Source of the DNA: an uncultured Lactobacillus sp.
Lineage (GTDB): Bacteria > Bacillota > Bacilli > Lactobacillales > Lactobacillaceae
Direction of reading: 5' to 3'
Assembly (NCBI GenBank): GCA_947565635.1
Contig: CANOGU010000007.1
Location: 16,667-80,666 of the forward strand
Length of the DNA stretch: 64,000 nucleotides
Part shown: positions 34,742-44,315 of the stretch, piece after piece
How positions within the stretch are numbered: the first letter of the stretch is position 1
How the letters are laid out: each line of letters starts with the position of its first letter
The notes under the pieces: generated by a model
What the model was told of the DNA's origin: nothing
Database searches by the model: none
Seen by the model: the letters and a program-made list of their open reading frames with translations, nothing else
Position numbers and translations under genes: made by a program

Positions 34742-35503
34742 TTAAATTTGAAACTTTTTAGTCCAATAGTTTCCCCCAATGTCTTTAAATACAATTACCC
34801 AATTTTTTTGTCTTACTAAATCATTTAAGTACGTTGTTCTTAATCTTTTTATATCTATTCTATAAAACTCACTTTCCTCATTTTTACCAATTGTTTTGTA
34901 ATCTTTCTTTTGCGGTACCTTATCTATTTCTTTAGTGTCATTCAAAAACAAAACTTGATTTTCAGTAATTTCACCACTGTTTAACTTTTTCCAGTCTTCC
35001 TCAATACATATTCCTTTATAGAAGAGTTTCACATCTTTGTTGCATCTATTAATAGCATAAACAGTCAGTAAATTTGAATCACATTTATAATATTTTACTA
35101 AATCTTTTTCTTCAATTACGTAATCCCCATCTAAAATAATTTCAATTGTCTTAGGGTTGTAAGTGAATAAAATAGTTCCTATGCTTAAAATAGAACTAAT
35201 ACCAATCCAATTTTTAAGATCAACAGAATATTGATGGGGTAATACAATTAAAAAACCTACAAGCCAAAGAAAAAGACTAGCTATTAAAATACGATAATTT
35301 TCTATTTTACTCTTATAGGTTTCTATTTCTTTTTTTGTTCTTTCAATATAGCTAATAACAAGTATTAATAAAACCGATACTACTTCTATACTTATACCTA
35401 AATATTTAAAATATTTTGGATGAATTGAACAAGCTATTATATAAACTAACAGACAGCTTAGACAAATATTTTCTAAATTAACAAGATTTTTTAACTTCTT
35501 CAC
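34742..35503 (-). CDS. Unknown 4-TM membrane protein, relative of the 33131–34099 product
   Basis: A 253-residue protein with four hydrophobic segments (about residues 13–30, 32–51, 70–88, 96–113). A charged loop ERTKKEIETYKSKIE lies between the second and third. The soluble C-domain has TVYAINRCNKDVKLFYKGI and EDWKKLNSGEITENQVLFLN, which line up with CNNTGGRAGTFKFVGI and NSWQKLDSGEKGSSN of the neighbour. The start is a GTG with AAAGGA upstream. The duplication of a TM-plus-beta protein beside defence genes is noteworthy; function unknown. Confidence 0.6.
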   Translation of the reverse strand: MKKLKNLVNLENICLSCLLVYIIACSIHPKYFKYLGISIEVVSVLLILVISYIERTKKEIETYKSKIENYRILIASLFLWLVGFLIVLPHQYSVDLKNWIGISSILSIGTILFTYNPKTIEIILDGDYVIEEKDLVKYYKCDSNLLTVYAINRCNKDVKLFYKGICIEEDWKKLNSGEITENQVLFLNDTKEIDKVPQKKDYKTIGKNEESEFYRIDIKRLRTTYLNDLVRQKNWVIVFKDIGGNYWTKKFQI

Positions 35504-35904
35504 TATTTAATCATTCCTTTCAATTTACTTTTTAACATTACATCAATAATTAATAATTTTAGCTTTAAGTCATATACTTAGTAACATAATGATACAATAG
35601 AAAAAATGAGGAGAAAATAAAATTTGCTATAATCCTACTTTAGCAGACAGTATAAATAGAGTTGAAGAAACTTTTCTAGTTTGCCCTTTTATTACACAAC
35701 ACGTATCAAACCGAATACGGTATTACATTTTAACTCACTAACAAGTTAAATAATATTCTAGCGGATCGATCAAGTCTGATCGTTTCACTTTATTTATTCC
35801 TAATAATTTCAGGTTGAGCATCCAGTTTATAAGCGTCAAAAACTGAAATGTGTTGAAAAAACTGTCTAGCTTTGATACAGTAGTTCCATAATTTTTCCTG
35901 TTGA
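35504..35904. other. Gene-free stretch before the decayed ISL3 element
   Basis: No gene or strong signal seen; A+T-rich with scattered stop codons in all frames. Confidence 0.35.
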
Positions 35905-37211
35905 TGAATATCTATGATATTCTATCGGCAGGATCTTTTTACGTAAAAAAAGAGGCCATAGTCCTCTCTTACTTAAAATCCTTCTTCGACCAATTCAATT
36001 AAGTGTATGGAGATTCAAACTATGTCCTCTTTAAATGATTAAATTAAATTTACTCTTGATATTGAAGATAAAAACATTATTTTTTCTGATTATTCAAATG
36101 AAAATATTAACGGTAAGATTTACAAAATATATTTAGCTGAGCTTATCCACCCTGCTTGTCCTTATTGTCGTTCTACTAATCTTAAACATAACAGTCATTA
36201 TGTTTCTAACGTTCGTTTCATTACTGCTGATGCTAGTAAGCACGTTACTATCAGATTAAGAAAACAACATGTTCTTTGCAATGACTGTTTAAAAGATCTA
36301 TGGCTCAATCTAATCTGGTTAATAAATACTGTCATATCTCTAAAAACTTAAAGTCCTTTCTGCTCACCGTTCTATGACGAGTATTGCAAGAGAACATAAC
36401 TTATCAGTTAATACTGTTCAAAGAGTCTTAAAATCCTATTCTGCTAAATTTTATGATGACTTTGATCGTTTACCGGAACATTTAACTTTTGATGAATTTA
36501 AGGACGTAGGCAAAAAGCTTCCCTTTATTTGTCTAGATGGTGATACCCACAAAGTTGTTCAAATTCTTAGGACTCGTTTCAAGCCTGATATTCTGCGCTG
36601 TTTTAACCATTACTCTGCAGGCTCGAGCAATGGTTAAAACTGTCACTATGGATCTTAATTGTTATTGTTGCTAGAGAATTATTTCCAAATGCTTAGATAG
36701 TTATTGATCGTTTCCATATGGTTCAAATGCTTACTCGATCTTTTAATATTTTCAGAGTTCAGATCATGAAACAATTCAATAAACGAAGCCGTGAATATAA
36801 ACTTTTAAAATCTCCTTGGAAGCTATCTCATGAAATATGGCAAGCTTAATAAGACTACTCCTTATTACGACTGACAGTTTAAGGACTGTCTAACACAAGA
36901 GCATATTGTCTTAGACGGTTTAGATTGTGATCAAACTTTGGAAAATACTTATTGGATTATGCAAGACTTTATGGCTGCTATTCAGAATAAAGATGAAAAG
37001 AAAGTTATTCACTTACTTCATTCAAAACAAGCGGTTGGTAAAACTCTATTAATTTTTAAACGCAATTATTCTGGCGTCCTAAATGGTATTACCTCAACTT
37101 CTTCTAATCAGTGTCTGGGAGGAGTTTCCCATAAGATCAAATAAATTAAATGTACTGCTTATGGATATAGAAACTTTAGTCATCTTTTAATTAGAATTAG
37201 ACTTGAAGAAA
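35905..37211 (+). mobile_element. Decayed ISL3-type insertion sequence, right end missing
   Basis: The left end shows CCTGTTGATGAATA (35919–35932), matching in reverse complement the intact end at 31106–31119. The transposase frame inside is broken by stops and frameshifts. The right end is lost: at 37212 the ISL3 sequence stops and the IS66 element begins one base later. The missing tail is like that preserved at 31044–31133. Confidence 0.72.
36024..37211 (+). pseudogene. ISL3-family transposase, several stops and frameshifts
   Basis: Recognisable pieces in order: the N-terminal zinc finger (LIHPACPYCRSTNLKHNSHY at ~36140), the helix-turn-helix (SIAREHNLSVNTVQRVLKSY at ~36375), the first catalytic region (PFICLDGDTHKVVQIL), then after a shift IDRFHMVQMLTRSFN (~36700), and the C-terminal region from ~36940 to IRLE. 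A TAA follows six codons after the ATG at 36024, and at least two frame changes occur later. No product can be made from it. Confidence 0.8.
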
Positions 37212-37240
37212 CGTAAGCGTCAAATAACCAAGTATATTGA

Positions 37241-37275
37241 AAGACCGTCCTAGTTGTTCTAGGGCGGTCTTCTTG
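37241..37275 (-). terminator. Terminator-like hairpin in the IS66 end
   Basis: AAGACCGTCCTAG / CTAGGGCGGTCTT stem-loop between the transposase stop codon and the left inverted repeat. Confidence 0.65.
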
Positions 37276-37284
37276 CGATGTCTT

Positions 37285-38772
37285 CTATTTACACATTTTT
37301 TGAATTTTTGCTTGCCATGGCAAATAAACTTCAAGAGCATCCGAATCTAAAATTTCTTCATTCGGTAATTTTTGAAGCAAGTAATTTAAGTACTTTTCAG
37401 GATCAAGATCATTTCTTTTAGCAGTTTCAATTAAACTTAAAATGATGCCACTAGCAGTAGCCCCTGCAAAGCTTTGTGAAAATAGCCAATTTTTGCGACC
37501 TATCACGAGTGATTTAACAGCTCGTTCAGCCTTGTTGTTGGATAATTCTAAGCGGCCATTAAGCAAGACATGCTCAAAAGTTTCTTGATGCTTGAGCGCA
37601 TAATTAATGGCTTTGCCTAGTTTAGAACCAGGCAAAACAGTTGCTTTATTTTTCCTGCACCATTCAAAGAACTCCTGCATTAATGGCCTGAGTTCTTCCT
37701 GTCTAGCTTGATAACGTGTTTGACAATCTAAAGATTCCCAAGCTTTTTCCAAGCAGAACATCCGATTGCAATAGTTAAGCCCTTGCCTGGCAATGCACTT
37801 GCCAGAAGCATTTTGCGGCATAGCTTCATGAAACTTTCTCCTAACATGAGCCCAGCAGCCAACCAAGGTTGCCTCAGGCAGCTGTTCATAAGCCTGCCAT
37901 ATATCGCAGTGCAGATAGCCAGAATAGTTGCCTAAAAAATCAAGTGCTACTTGGCCGCTGCGGTGCGGATCATGATGATACAGTGTAATCCCATAGCGAT
38001 CATGCTTGCCAGAAAGAAAGACCCAATAATAGGTTTTAATTGTCTCACTTTCCAGCACGGTGTAATAGGTTTCATCGGCATGCAAGATTGGTCGGTTTAA
38101 CAGCTTTTGTTTAAGCACGTCATATAACGGCTTAAAGTAATATTTGCTACTCTTCAGTCCCCAGTGATTTAACATTTGTCGAGAAACTTCTAGCCCCATC
38201 TTTTTCCAGTCGCTTTCTTGCCGATAATCTGGGATCTTCAACTCATACTTTTGATATAAAGTATGGGCAATAAGCGAAGGTGATCCTAGGCCGTGATTCA
38301 ATGGTGCCTTAGGAATGATCTTGTCGCTAAGACTTCTCTGACTGCAGTATTGGCATTTGTAAGCATGTTGGATGTGATTCAAGCGCTTAAGCTGAGCGGG
38401 AATGAAAAGCAATTCCTGTCTTATCGGATAAGCGCCAATTTCTTTCAACTCATGATGACAATTAGGGCAGTGCTTATCGTCCAATTCATGATGAACTTCC
38501 TCAGCAGGAAAGCCTGCTAACAGGTCGGCTCTTTTTCTCGTGTGAGCTTGTCTTCTATAAGTAATAGTCTGAATGGCGTCGGGGACGCTTTGAGCTTCAG
38601 ACTCATCAAATAAACTTGTTTGGCCATTCAAGGACATTTGTTCTGAAGACTTGCCGTAATGCTTTTGCGTTAAGTAAGCTACTTGTTCACGGAGAAGCTT
38701 GATCTCATCAGTTAGGTTTTGAATGGTAGTTGCCTGTTGGGAAATAATCTTTTCCAAATTTTCTTGTGACAT
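37285..38772 (-). CDS. IS66-family transposase (TnpC)
   Basis: The 495-residue DDE transposase of the IS66 element. It has the N-terminal leucine-zipper-like and IS66 region (LREQVAYLTQKHYGKSSEQM), a zinc-finger-like segment (CPNCHHELKEIG), catalytic acids in LHADETYYTVL and LHCDIWQAYEQL, and the C-terminal ELSNNKAERAVKSLVIGRKN with the catalytic Glu. It appears intact and full length. GGAGG stands upstream of the ATG. The hairpin at 37241–37275 ends its transcript. Confidence 0.95.
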   Translation of the reverse strand: MSQENLEKIISQQATTIQNLTDEIKLLREQVAYLTQKHYGKSSEQMSLNGQTSLFDESEAQSVPDAIQTITYRRQAHTRKRADLLAGFPAEEVHHELDDKHCPNCHHELKEIGAYPIRQELLFIPAQLKRLNHIQHAYKCQYCSQRSLSDKIIPKAPLNHGLGSPSLIAHTLYQKYELKIPDYRQESDWKKMGLEVSRQMLNHWGLKSSKYYFKPLYDVLKQKLLNRPILHADETYYTVLESETIKTYYWVFLSGKHDRYGITLYHHDPHRSGQVALDFLGNYSGYLHCDIWQAYEQLPEATLVGCWAHVRRKFHEAMPQNASGKCIARQGLNYCNRMFCLEKAWESLDCQTRYQARQEELRPLMQEFFEWCRKNKATVLPGSKLGKAINYALKHQETFEHVLLNGRLELSNNKAERAVKSLVIGRKNWLFSQSFAGATASGIILSLIETAKRNDLDPEKYLNYLLQKLPNEEILDSDALEVYLPWQAKIQKMCK

Positions 38773-38837
38773 AATTCAAACTTCCTCCTAAATTTTGTTA
38801 GTTAAAATTATGCCAAAAAAGCGCGCGATGTCAAGTG

Positions 38838-39185
38838 TTAGTAGAATTCGCGTGCTTTCGTGTTCTTTATTTTTGGACTAATTGCGAAGCCCTTCATCAG
38901 CCAGTCGACTTGTTTAGAAGATAAAGCTTGAACTTCATTTTGGTTTCGCGGCCAGTTCATCTTCCCGTTTTCAAATCTTTTATAGAGCAGCCAAAATCCT
39001 TGACCGTCCCAATAAAGAGCCTTGAAACGATCTTTGCGTCCACCACAAAAGAGGAAGACTTTTCCACTGAACGGATCCAGTTCAAACTGTTCTTTGACTA
39101 GTGTTGCTAGTCCATCAATTCCTTTGCGCAGATCGGTCTTGCCACAAACGATATAAACCTGAGCCAGTGTATAAAGATTGATCAT
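38838..39185 (-). CDS. IS66 accessory protein TnpB
   Basis: The 115-residue IS66 Orf2 (TnpB). The signature VYIVCGKTDLRKGIDGLATL and FLFCGGRKDRFKALYWDGQG is diagnostic. Its ATG overlaps the TGA of the small upstream orf1 (ATGA). The product is needed for transposition by an unknown mechanism in characterised IS66 elements. Intact. Confidence 0.94.
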   Translation of the reverse strand: MINLYTLAQVYIVCGKTDLRKGIDGLATLVKEQFELDPFSGKVFLFCGGRKDRFKALYWDGQGFWLLYKRFENGKMNWPRNQNEVQALSSKQVDWLMKGFAISPKIKNTKAREFY

Positions 39186-39358
39186 GATAAGACTTTCTCT
39201 AAGAGTTTATTCATTATTTCAGGATCTAAACTGCTATAGAAGTTCAGTTCCAGATCGTTCTTTTTCAAACTGAGCAAGAGATTATTGCGTAGTGGCCGAG
39301 TCTTCTTCGGTCTGATTGGATGATTGAGTGCCACAATTTGCTGTTGCTTTTCGAGCAT
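39182..39358 (-). CDS. IS66 small first gene (TnpA/Orf1-like)
   Basis: A 58-residue frame, too short for ordinary cut-offs, starting MLEKQQQIVALNHPIRPKK and ending in KLLEKVLS. It is preceded by a GGGGGG run as ribosome site and couples to tnpB by an ATGA overlap. The position and the HTH-less basic start fit the reduced orf1 of Lactobacillus IS66 elements. Confidence 0.72.
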   Translation of the reverse strand: MLEKQQQIVALNHPIRPKKTRPLRNNLLLSLKKNDLELNFYSSLDPEIMNKLLEKVLS

Positions 39359-39513
39359 ATGATTCCCCCCATTGAATTGATAAATTAATCATAGCTGAAA
39401 GTGAAAGTTGGATCGAGACACTCGGTTATTTGACGCTTACTTTCAAAACTCATGATAAAATACTATATGCGGGGAGAAAATAACTAAATTTATAAGCTTT
39501 CCAACTCCTCGAA

Positions 39514-39551
39514 AAAACACTGTGTAGTGATTAACTACACAGTGTTTTTTT
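39514..39551 (-). terminator. Terminator of the EPS operon
   Basis: Perfect 17-base stem AAAAAACACTGTGTAGT / ACTACACAGTGTTTTTT with a five-base loop, 12 bases after the last EPS gene. The T run is on the minus strand. Confidence 0.92.
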
Positions 39552-39562
39552 GCTTTTATTTT

Positions 39563-40579
39563 TTATAATTTAAAGAAACGATTAATAATTGGAATACGTA
39601 GAGCAATTTCTACAATTATCAAACATAGAATGAACAAAACGGGAATCATAAAAATAGGATAATTATATAAAATATGAATCTTCATTAATTTACCAATAAA
39701 AAATGGATGAAGCATATATATTCCCATTGTTGCAGGAATAATAAATTCAATTGTACTTTTATTAGGTGGAGAAGAAATAGAAAAAATTATAAGTATCAAT
39801 ACTGAAGTAAATATAATCAGAGCATTTCCATAATTTGCCTCAGCATAAAACCAATGAATTATATTTCTATTCCAAATTGAATATGCAATCACTCCAACAT
39901 ATAAAAAACTAGCTACAATGCATGTCATTACAAAATGTTGCTTGCAAAAATTTTTTATTTTCTCAAAATTAGTATTTCCAATTAAGCCACCTAAAAGATA
40001 GTATTCAATATATAAATATAGTCTAAAAATCTGTGGTATGTTCCGAATATTAGAACTGTTGCCAAAATGCATCGAAATATCAATACCTATACAAATCAAA
40101 GTAACTATACTTGTCAAAATTAAATATCCTACAAAACTTTTTTGCAAAAGATACCATAATAATGGGGATAACAACAGCATAATAATAAGTGCCCAAAAGA
40201 ACCAAAAGTGATAAAAATGCTGATTTGGAATTCCTACAAAAGCAGTCCCCTTCAGTTCTTCAAGAAAAATAAAATTATGTTTTATACATAAATGAACTAT
40301 ACTATATATTAATACCCAACCAATTATTATAAAAAGAATTTCTCCCACTCTTCTCATAACATAAGAATATGACATCATTCTTTTATTTAAAACAAAATAA
40401 CTGCTTGCCATAAAAAATATAGGAATTGCAATTGCCCCAGCATAATAAACACTTAAATTAAGTAAACTATTTTTAACTACTGGACTTGTTGGAACTAAAG
40501 AATGAAGACACAATACTAAAATACATGCTAGGATTTTTACTAAATCTAAACCATAATTTCTATGTTTTCTATTACTCAA
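39563..40579 (-). CDS. Acyltransferase-3 family O-acetyltransferase of the EPS operon
   Basis: A 338-residue membrane protein with about ten hydrophobic segments. The first, NYGLDLVKILACILVLCLHS, carries the family pattern (R/..D..K......V...H). FHYAG..IPIFFMASSYFV and the terminal GIYMLHPFF are typical of acyltransferase-3 proteins. It is the last gene of the operon and follows the flippase gene by 13 bases. It probably decorates the repeat unit with acetyl or another acyl group; specificity unknown. Confidence 0.85.
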   Translation of the reverse strand: MSNRKHRNYGLDLVKILACILVLCLHSLVPTSPVVKNSLLNLSVYYAGAIAIPIFFMASSYFVLNKRMMSYSYVMRRVGEILFIIIGWVLIYSIVHLCIKHNFIFLEELKGTAFVGIPNQHFYHFWFFWALIIMLLLSPLLWYLLQKSFVGYLILTSIVTLICIGIDISMHFGNSSNIRNIPQIFRLYLYIEYYLLGGLIGNTNFEKIKNFCKQHFVMTCIVASFLYVGVIAYSIWNRNIIHWFYAEANYGNALIIFTSVLILIIFSISSPPNKSTIEFIIPATMGIYMLHPFFIGKLMKIHILYNYPIFMIPVLFILCLIIVEIALRIPIINRFFKL

Positions 40580-40592
40580 TTTACGATCTCAC

Positions 40593-42020
40593 TTATCTAT
40601 TCAACTTATTTCCTACTAGATCTTTTAGTTGATCAATGATTTTAGCTTTCAAAACTACTATAAATACAGCATACACAACTATTCCTATTAAAACTTCTAC
40701 ACCTAACATAAGCCATGTATCTTTTAAATGCGTATTCATCCAAAATACTACAATAAACATACACAATCCAGATAAAAAGTACTTCCACGTACTTGAAAAC
40801 AAGCTTCTAATACTCAACATATCTTTAACTGCCCATAGTTGATATAGAGTTACAGCAAGTTCGGATAAAACTGTAGACCACATAGCACCATTTAATCCCC
40901 ATATTTTAATAAGAGGAATATTTAACGCCAAATTAATAAACGCTCCTAGAGTTACAGAAATAGTAAATGCTCTTTGCTTATGCATAGGCAGCAAGTACTG
41001 TACTCCTAATACATTACTCCATGCAATTATTAAAATAACAATTGATTCTATCATCATAGCAGGACCCACAGGACCATAACCAGGACCGTAATATTTCGTT
41101 GCCAAAGTTAATGAAATAGCTGCTAATCCAAACATCATAGGATAAGAGACAGCCGATACAAAATCAAATGACTTATAAAGCATTTTGTTAACTTTATTCA
41201 TATTGCCATGTGAAACCGCATTAGCAACATGGGGTAACATAACTGTTCCCGTAGCAGTTACTAATGCAAGAATAAGCTTTACTAAATTATCAGAATACTG
41301 ATAGTATCCTGAAGACGTTTCACTTATCATGACTCCCAACATAGTTTTATTAAGTTGGACATATACTTGAGTTGCAATTTGAGGAATAAACAATTCAGCC
41401 ATAGGGAAAAAGTGTTGCCACGGATTTAAGAGTTTAATATTTATTCTATCTAAATCACGTACAATGTTAGGCCATAAAGTTAGATTTCCAATTAACGTTG
41501 ACAAAGCTAGAACTATTATGTACAAAGTGACATCATTTGGTCCTTTGATAAACATAAAAATTGCAATCATTGATAAAATTTTTACCAATGAATTCTTTAA
41601 AACAGTTACCTTAAAATCTTCAATGCCTTCATAAAACCATGATATATCAAAAGCTACTGCTACTAAGTTTAGTGATTGAGCCCACATATATTCGGGTTGC
41701 TTACTGTAAAAAATCATAAAAATTTCAAATGCAACGAATGCGTAAAGAGTCATGATTGTTTTTACAATTTGAATTTCCCAAAAGGTCTTAGTCATTTGAC
41801 TTTTCTTTTCACGAACATACGCAATTTGTCGATTTCCATAATACCCAATACCCATATTAGCAAATAGAATAAAATATTGGATTATAGAATTAGTAAATGA
41901 ATTCGCTCCTACACCCTCTGGCCGCAAAACTCTACTGACATAGGCAGATGTAATAAGTGGAACGATAATTGCCAATACTTGATACCCAACATTATATAAA
42001 TAGTTTTTTATTACTTTCAT
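40593..42020 (-). CDS. Wzx-type oligosaccharide flippase
   Basis: A 475-residue polysaccharide-transport protein of the MATE-like PST/Wzx family with about 12–14 hydrophobic segments. The N-terminus KNYLYNVGYQVLAIIVPLIT is the usual Wzx opening, with VSRVLRPEGVGANSFTNSI after it. It should flip the lipid-linked repeat unit across the membrane. It lies between the polymerase and acyltransferase genes. Confidence 0.88.
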   Translation of the reverse strand: MKVIKNYLYNVGYQVLAIIVPLITSAYVSRVLRPEGVGANSFTNSIIQYFILFANMGIGYYGNRQIAYVREKKSQMTKTFWEIQIVKTIMTLYAFVAFEIFMIFYSKQPEYMWAQSLNLVAVAFDISWFYEGIEDFKVTVLKNSLVKILSMIAIFMFIKGPNDVTLYIIVLALSTLIGNLTLWPNIVRDLDRINIKLLNPWQHFFPMAELFIPQIATQVYVQLNKTMLGVMISETSSGYYQYSDNLVKLILALVTATGTVMLPHVANAVSHGNMNKVNKMLYKSFDFVSAVSYPMMFGLAAISLTLATKYYGPGYGPVGPAMMIESIVILIIAWSNVLGVQYLLPMHKQRAFTISVTLGAFINLALNIPLIKIWGLNGAMWSTVLSELAVTLYQLWAVKDMLSIRSLFSSTWKYFLSGLCMFIVVFWMNTHLKDTWLMLGVEVLIGIVVYAVFIVVLKAKIIDQLKDLVGNKLNR

Positions 42021-42029
42021 TCTATCAAC

Positions 42030-43208
42030 CTATTCTTTTATTGTTTTTTCAAATATTGAAGAATCGTGTACAGCAAAAAACTGTCCTAATAACAAACAAA
42101 ATGGGGAGTACCATGGTAATAATAATTGGGGATCAAACATAGAGTGAATGGCAATTAAAAATAAAGCTATTCCTAAATATTGTTCATGCTCTTTTATAGA
42201 TTTATTACATATATAAATTAGCAATATCATAATTATGATAAAAAATAGACATCCACTTACCAGTAATGTTTGAAAATATGAACTATCAACAAAATTGTAA
42301 TACTGAGTAGCCATTCCATTTACATTAATCGCTTCAAAATCAATTTTTTGTCCAAGTAGTTTTACTCCCCACATTTGTAGTCCTGAGATATTTAATGCCA
42401 ATCGACCCGATAACGCCTCATTTAAAGTATAAAATAAAGATTTAGGAATCCAGAACATTAAAACATTTAATACAATAAAGCATATTGGAAAAGCAAATAA
42501 TATAATAAATTTTACCAATTTAAATCTTAAAATATCTAATTTAAACTTAAAAATCTTATCTACTAATACAAACAAAATAAAAAGTGTCGATAAAATATAT
42601 GGGTTTCTTGTATTAGTACTATAGTAAATAAAATAGTTTGCGGCTTCTAAAATTATTAGCTCTACATACGTAATTTTTTGTTTTCTAAAAACTAAGTATG
42701 CTAATGTGAAATAAAATAACAACTGTGCCGAATATGTATAATATCCAAAGCCTAGGCTTGACCTTACCCTAAGGTACTGACCTACGACTATAGCATTTGG
42801 AATACGTCCCAGTTTAAACAAAAATATAGTTGAAATCAGTATAATGGCGGTAAATATAAGGAAAGTTTTTAAAATATCTTCAAAATAAAAATTTCCTGCC
42901 ATCAAAATTAATGCATACGTAGCAATAAAAGTGAAATTTTGATTTTTACTTAAATAAATAATTAGCCCAAAAAACAAAATCAGAGATATAATATTCCAAA
43001 TCCTAACCTCAAAGTTTTGATTTTTCATTACTAATAATAGTAAAAAAAACATACTTACTAAAAGAAAAACATTTAGAATCTGTCCTATACTTTCTTCAAA
43101 TTTAAATTTTATGTTAACAGTATTTTGAATTTGTTGAAATAAGCCCCAAATAAAATAAACTATACAAAAAAAATTTGTTAATTCTTTCTTTTTTAAATCC
43201 ATATTCAT
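42030..43208 (-). CDS. Wzy-like repeat-unit polymerase
   Basis: A 392-residue polytopic membrane protein with about ten to eleven hydrophobic segments and one larger outside loop (FWIPKSLFYTLNEALSGRLA) followed by the segment around SSYFQTLLVSG. Sequence similarity to known Wzy proteins is usually low; the call rests on topology, on the ALSGR..L pattern seen in many Wzy proteins, and on position between glf and the flippase gene. Its ATG overlaps the glf stop by one base (TAATG). Confidence 0.75.
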   Translation of the reverse strand: MNMDLKKKELTNFFCIVYFIWGLFQQIQNTVNIKFKFEESIGQILNVFLLVSMFFLLLLVMKNQNFEVRIWNIISLILFFGLIIYLSKNQNFTFIATYALILMAGNFYFEDILKTFLIFTAIILISTIFLFKLGRIPNAIVVGQYLRVRSSLGFGYYTYSAQLLFYFTLAYLVFRKQKITYVELIILEAANYFIYYSTNTRNPYILSTLFILFVLVDKIFKFKLDILRFKLVKFIILFAFPICFIVLNVLMFWIPKSLFYTLNEALSGRLALNISGLQMWGVKLLGQKIDFEAINVNGMATQYYNFVDSSYFQTLLVSGCLFFIIIMILLIYICNKSIKEHEQYLGIALFLIAIHSMFDPQLLLPWYSPFCLLLGQFFAVHDSSIFEKTIKE

Positions 43209-44314
43209 TATTCTACACTGTTACTCATACGTAATGCCTCAGCAATTACCTGATCCATATTATAGTATTTGTATTGTCCTAATCTACCGCCAAAAATTAC
43301 TTTATTTTGTTTTTCAGCCAGACCCTTGTATTGTTTATATAAATTATTGTTTCTTTCATTATTAACTGGATAGTATGGCTCATCTCCACGTTTCCAATTA
43401 GCAGGATATTCACGAGTAACGATAGTCTTACCCTTATCGCCTTTACCAAATTCGAAATGTTTGTGCTCAATTACACGTGTATATGGAGTTTCTGCATCCG
43501 TATAATTAATTACTGCATTACCTTGATAATTATCTACATCTTTTTCTTCAGTCTCAAAACGAAGAGAACGATATTCAAGTTCGCCTAACTTATAATCAAA
43601 GAACTTATCAATCATGCCTGTGTAGACAATTTTATCAAAATTCTTTAAATACTCATCCTTTTTATCAAAGAAATCAGTATTTAACTTAACTTCAATGTTC
43701 TCATTATCAAGCATTTTTTCTACTATTTGAGTATAACCACCCTTAGGAATTCCTTGATAATCATCATTAAAGTAATTGTTATCATAAGTTAAACGAACTG
43801 GAAGTCTTTTAATAATAAATGCTGGCAATTCTGTAGCTTTTCTACCCCATTGCTTTTCTGTATATCCCTTAATCAGTTTTTCGTAAATATCACGTCCAAT
43901 TAAAGAAATTGCTTGTTCTTCAAGATTTTGTGGATCTTTTCCTGCCATTTCTTGACGTTGTTCATTAATCTTGTCCATAGCTTCTTGTGGAGTTCTTACT
44001 CCCCACATTTCACTAAATGTATTCATATTAAATGGCAAATTGTACATTTTACCATAGTAATTCGCTATAGGACTATTAGTGTAACGATTAAATTCAGCAA
44101 ATTGTTGTACATAGTCCCATACTTTTTTGTCTGATGTATGAAAAATATGTGCACCATATTGATGAACTTGAATTCCATCAACTTCTTTAGTATAAATATT
44201 GCCGGCTAAATGATTTCTTTTTTCAATTACAGTAACTTTATTGCCTCGTTTTGCTACTTCATGAGCAAATACTGCTCCGAAAAGTCCTGATCCTACAATT
44301 AAATAATTGGTCAT
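43208..44314 (-). CDS. glf: UDP-galactopyranose mutase
   Basis: Converts UDP-galactopyranose to UDP-galactofuranose using FAD. The N-terminus MTNYLIVGSGLFGAVFAHE is the FAD-binding motif; YGAHIFHTSDKKVWDYVQQF, PFNMNTFSEMWG, and GRLGQYKYYNMDQVI are family-defining. The frame opens at a GTG at 44326, but the ATG at 44314, directly after the upstream stop codon, gives the usual N-terminus. This indicates galactofuranose in the EPS. Confidence 0.95.
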   Translation of the reverse strand: MTNYLIVGSGLFGAVFAHEVAKRGNKVTVIEKRNHLAGNIYTKEVDGIQVHQYGAHIFHTSDKKVWDYVQQFAEFNRYTNSPIANYYGKMYNLPFNMNTFSEMWGVRTPQEAMDKINEQRQEMAGKDPQNLEEQAISLIGRDIYEKLIKGYTEKQWGRKATELPAFIIKRLPVRLTYDNNYFNDDYQGIPKGGYTQIVEKMLDNENIEVKLNTDFFDKKDEYLKNFDKIVYTGMIDKFFDYKLGELEYRSLRFETEEKDVDNYQGNAVINYTDAETPYTRVIEHKHFEFGKGDKGKTIVTREYPANWKRGDEPYYPVNNERNNNLYKQYKGLAEKQNKVIFGGRLGQYKYYNMDQVIAEALRMSNSVE

Positions 44315-44315
44315 T

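Larger units (their letters stand above)
37213..39440 (-). mobile_element. Complete IS66-family insertion sequence
   Basis: The element is 2228 bases, bounded by 17-base perfect inverted repeats GTAAGCGTCAAATAACC (37213–37229) and GGTTATTTGACGCTTAC (39424–39440). It contains three genes in the IS66 order on the minus strand: small orf1, tnpB and the large transposase. IS66 elements normally make 8-base target duplications; the flanks GAAGAAAC and TTTCAAAA do not match, so one side was probably altered after insertion. Confidence 0.9.

Noticed and set aside
37205-39448. Clean 8-base target duplication of IS66
   Set aside because: Compared the octamers on both sides directly; they differ.
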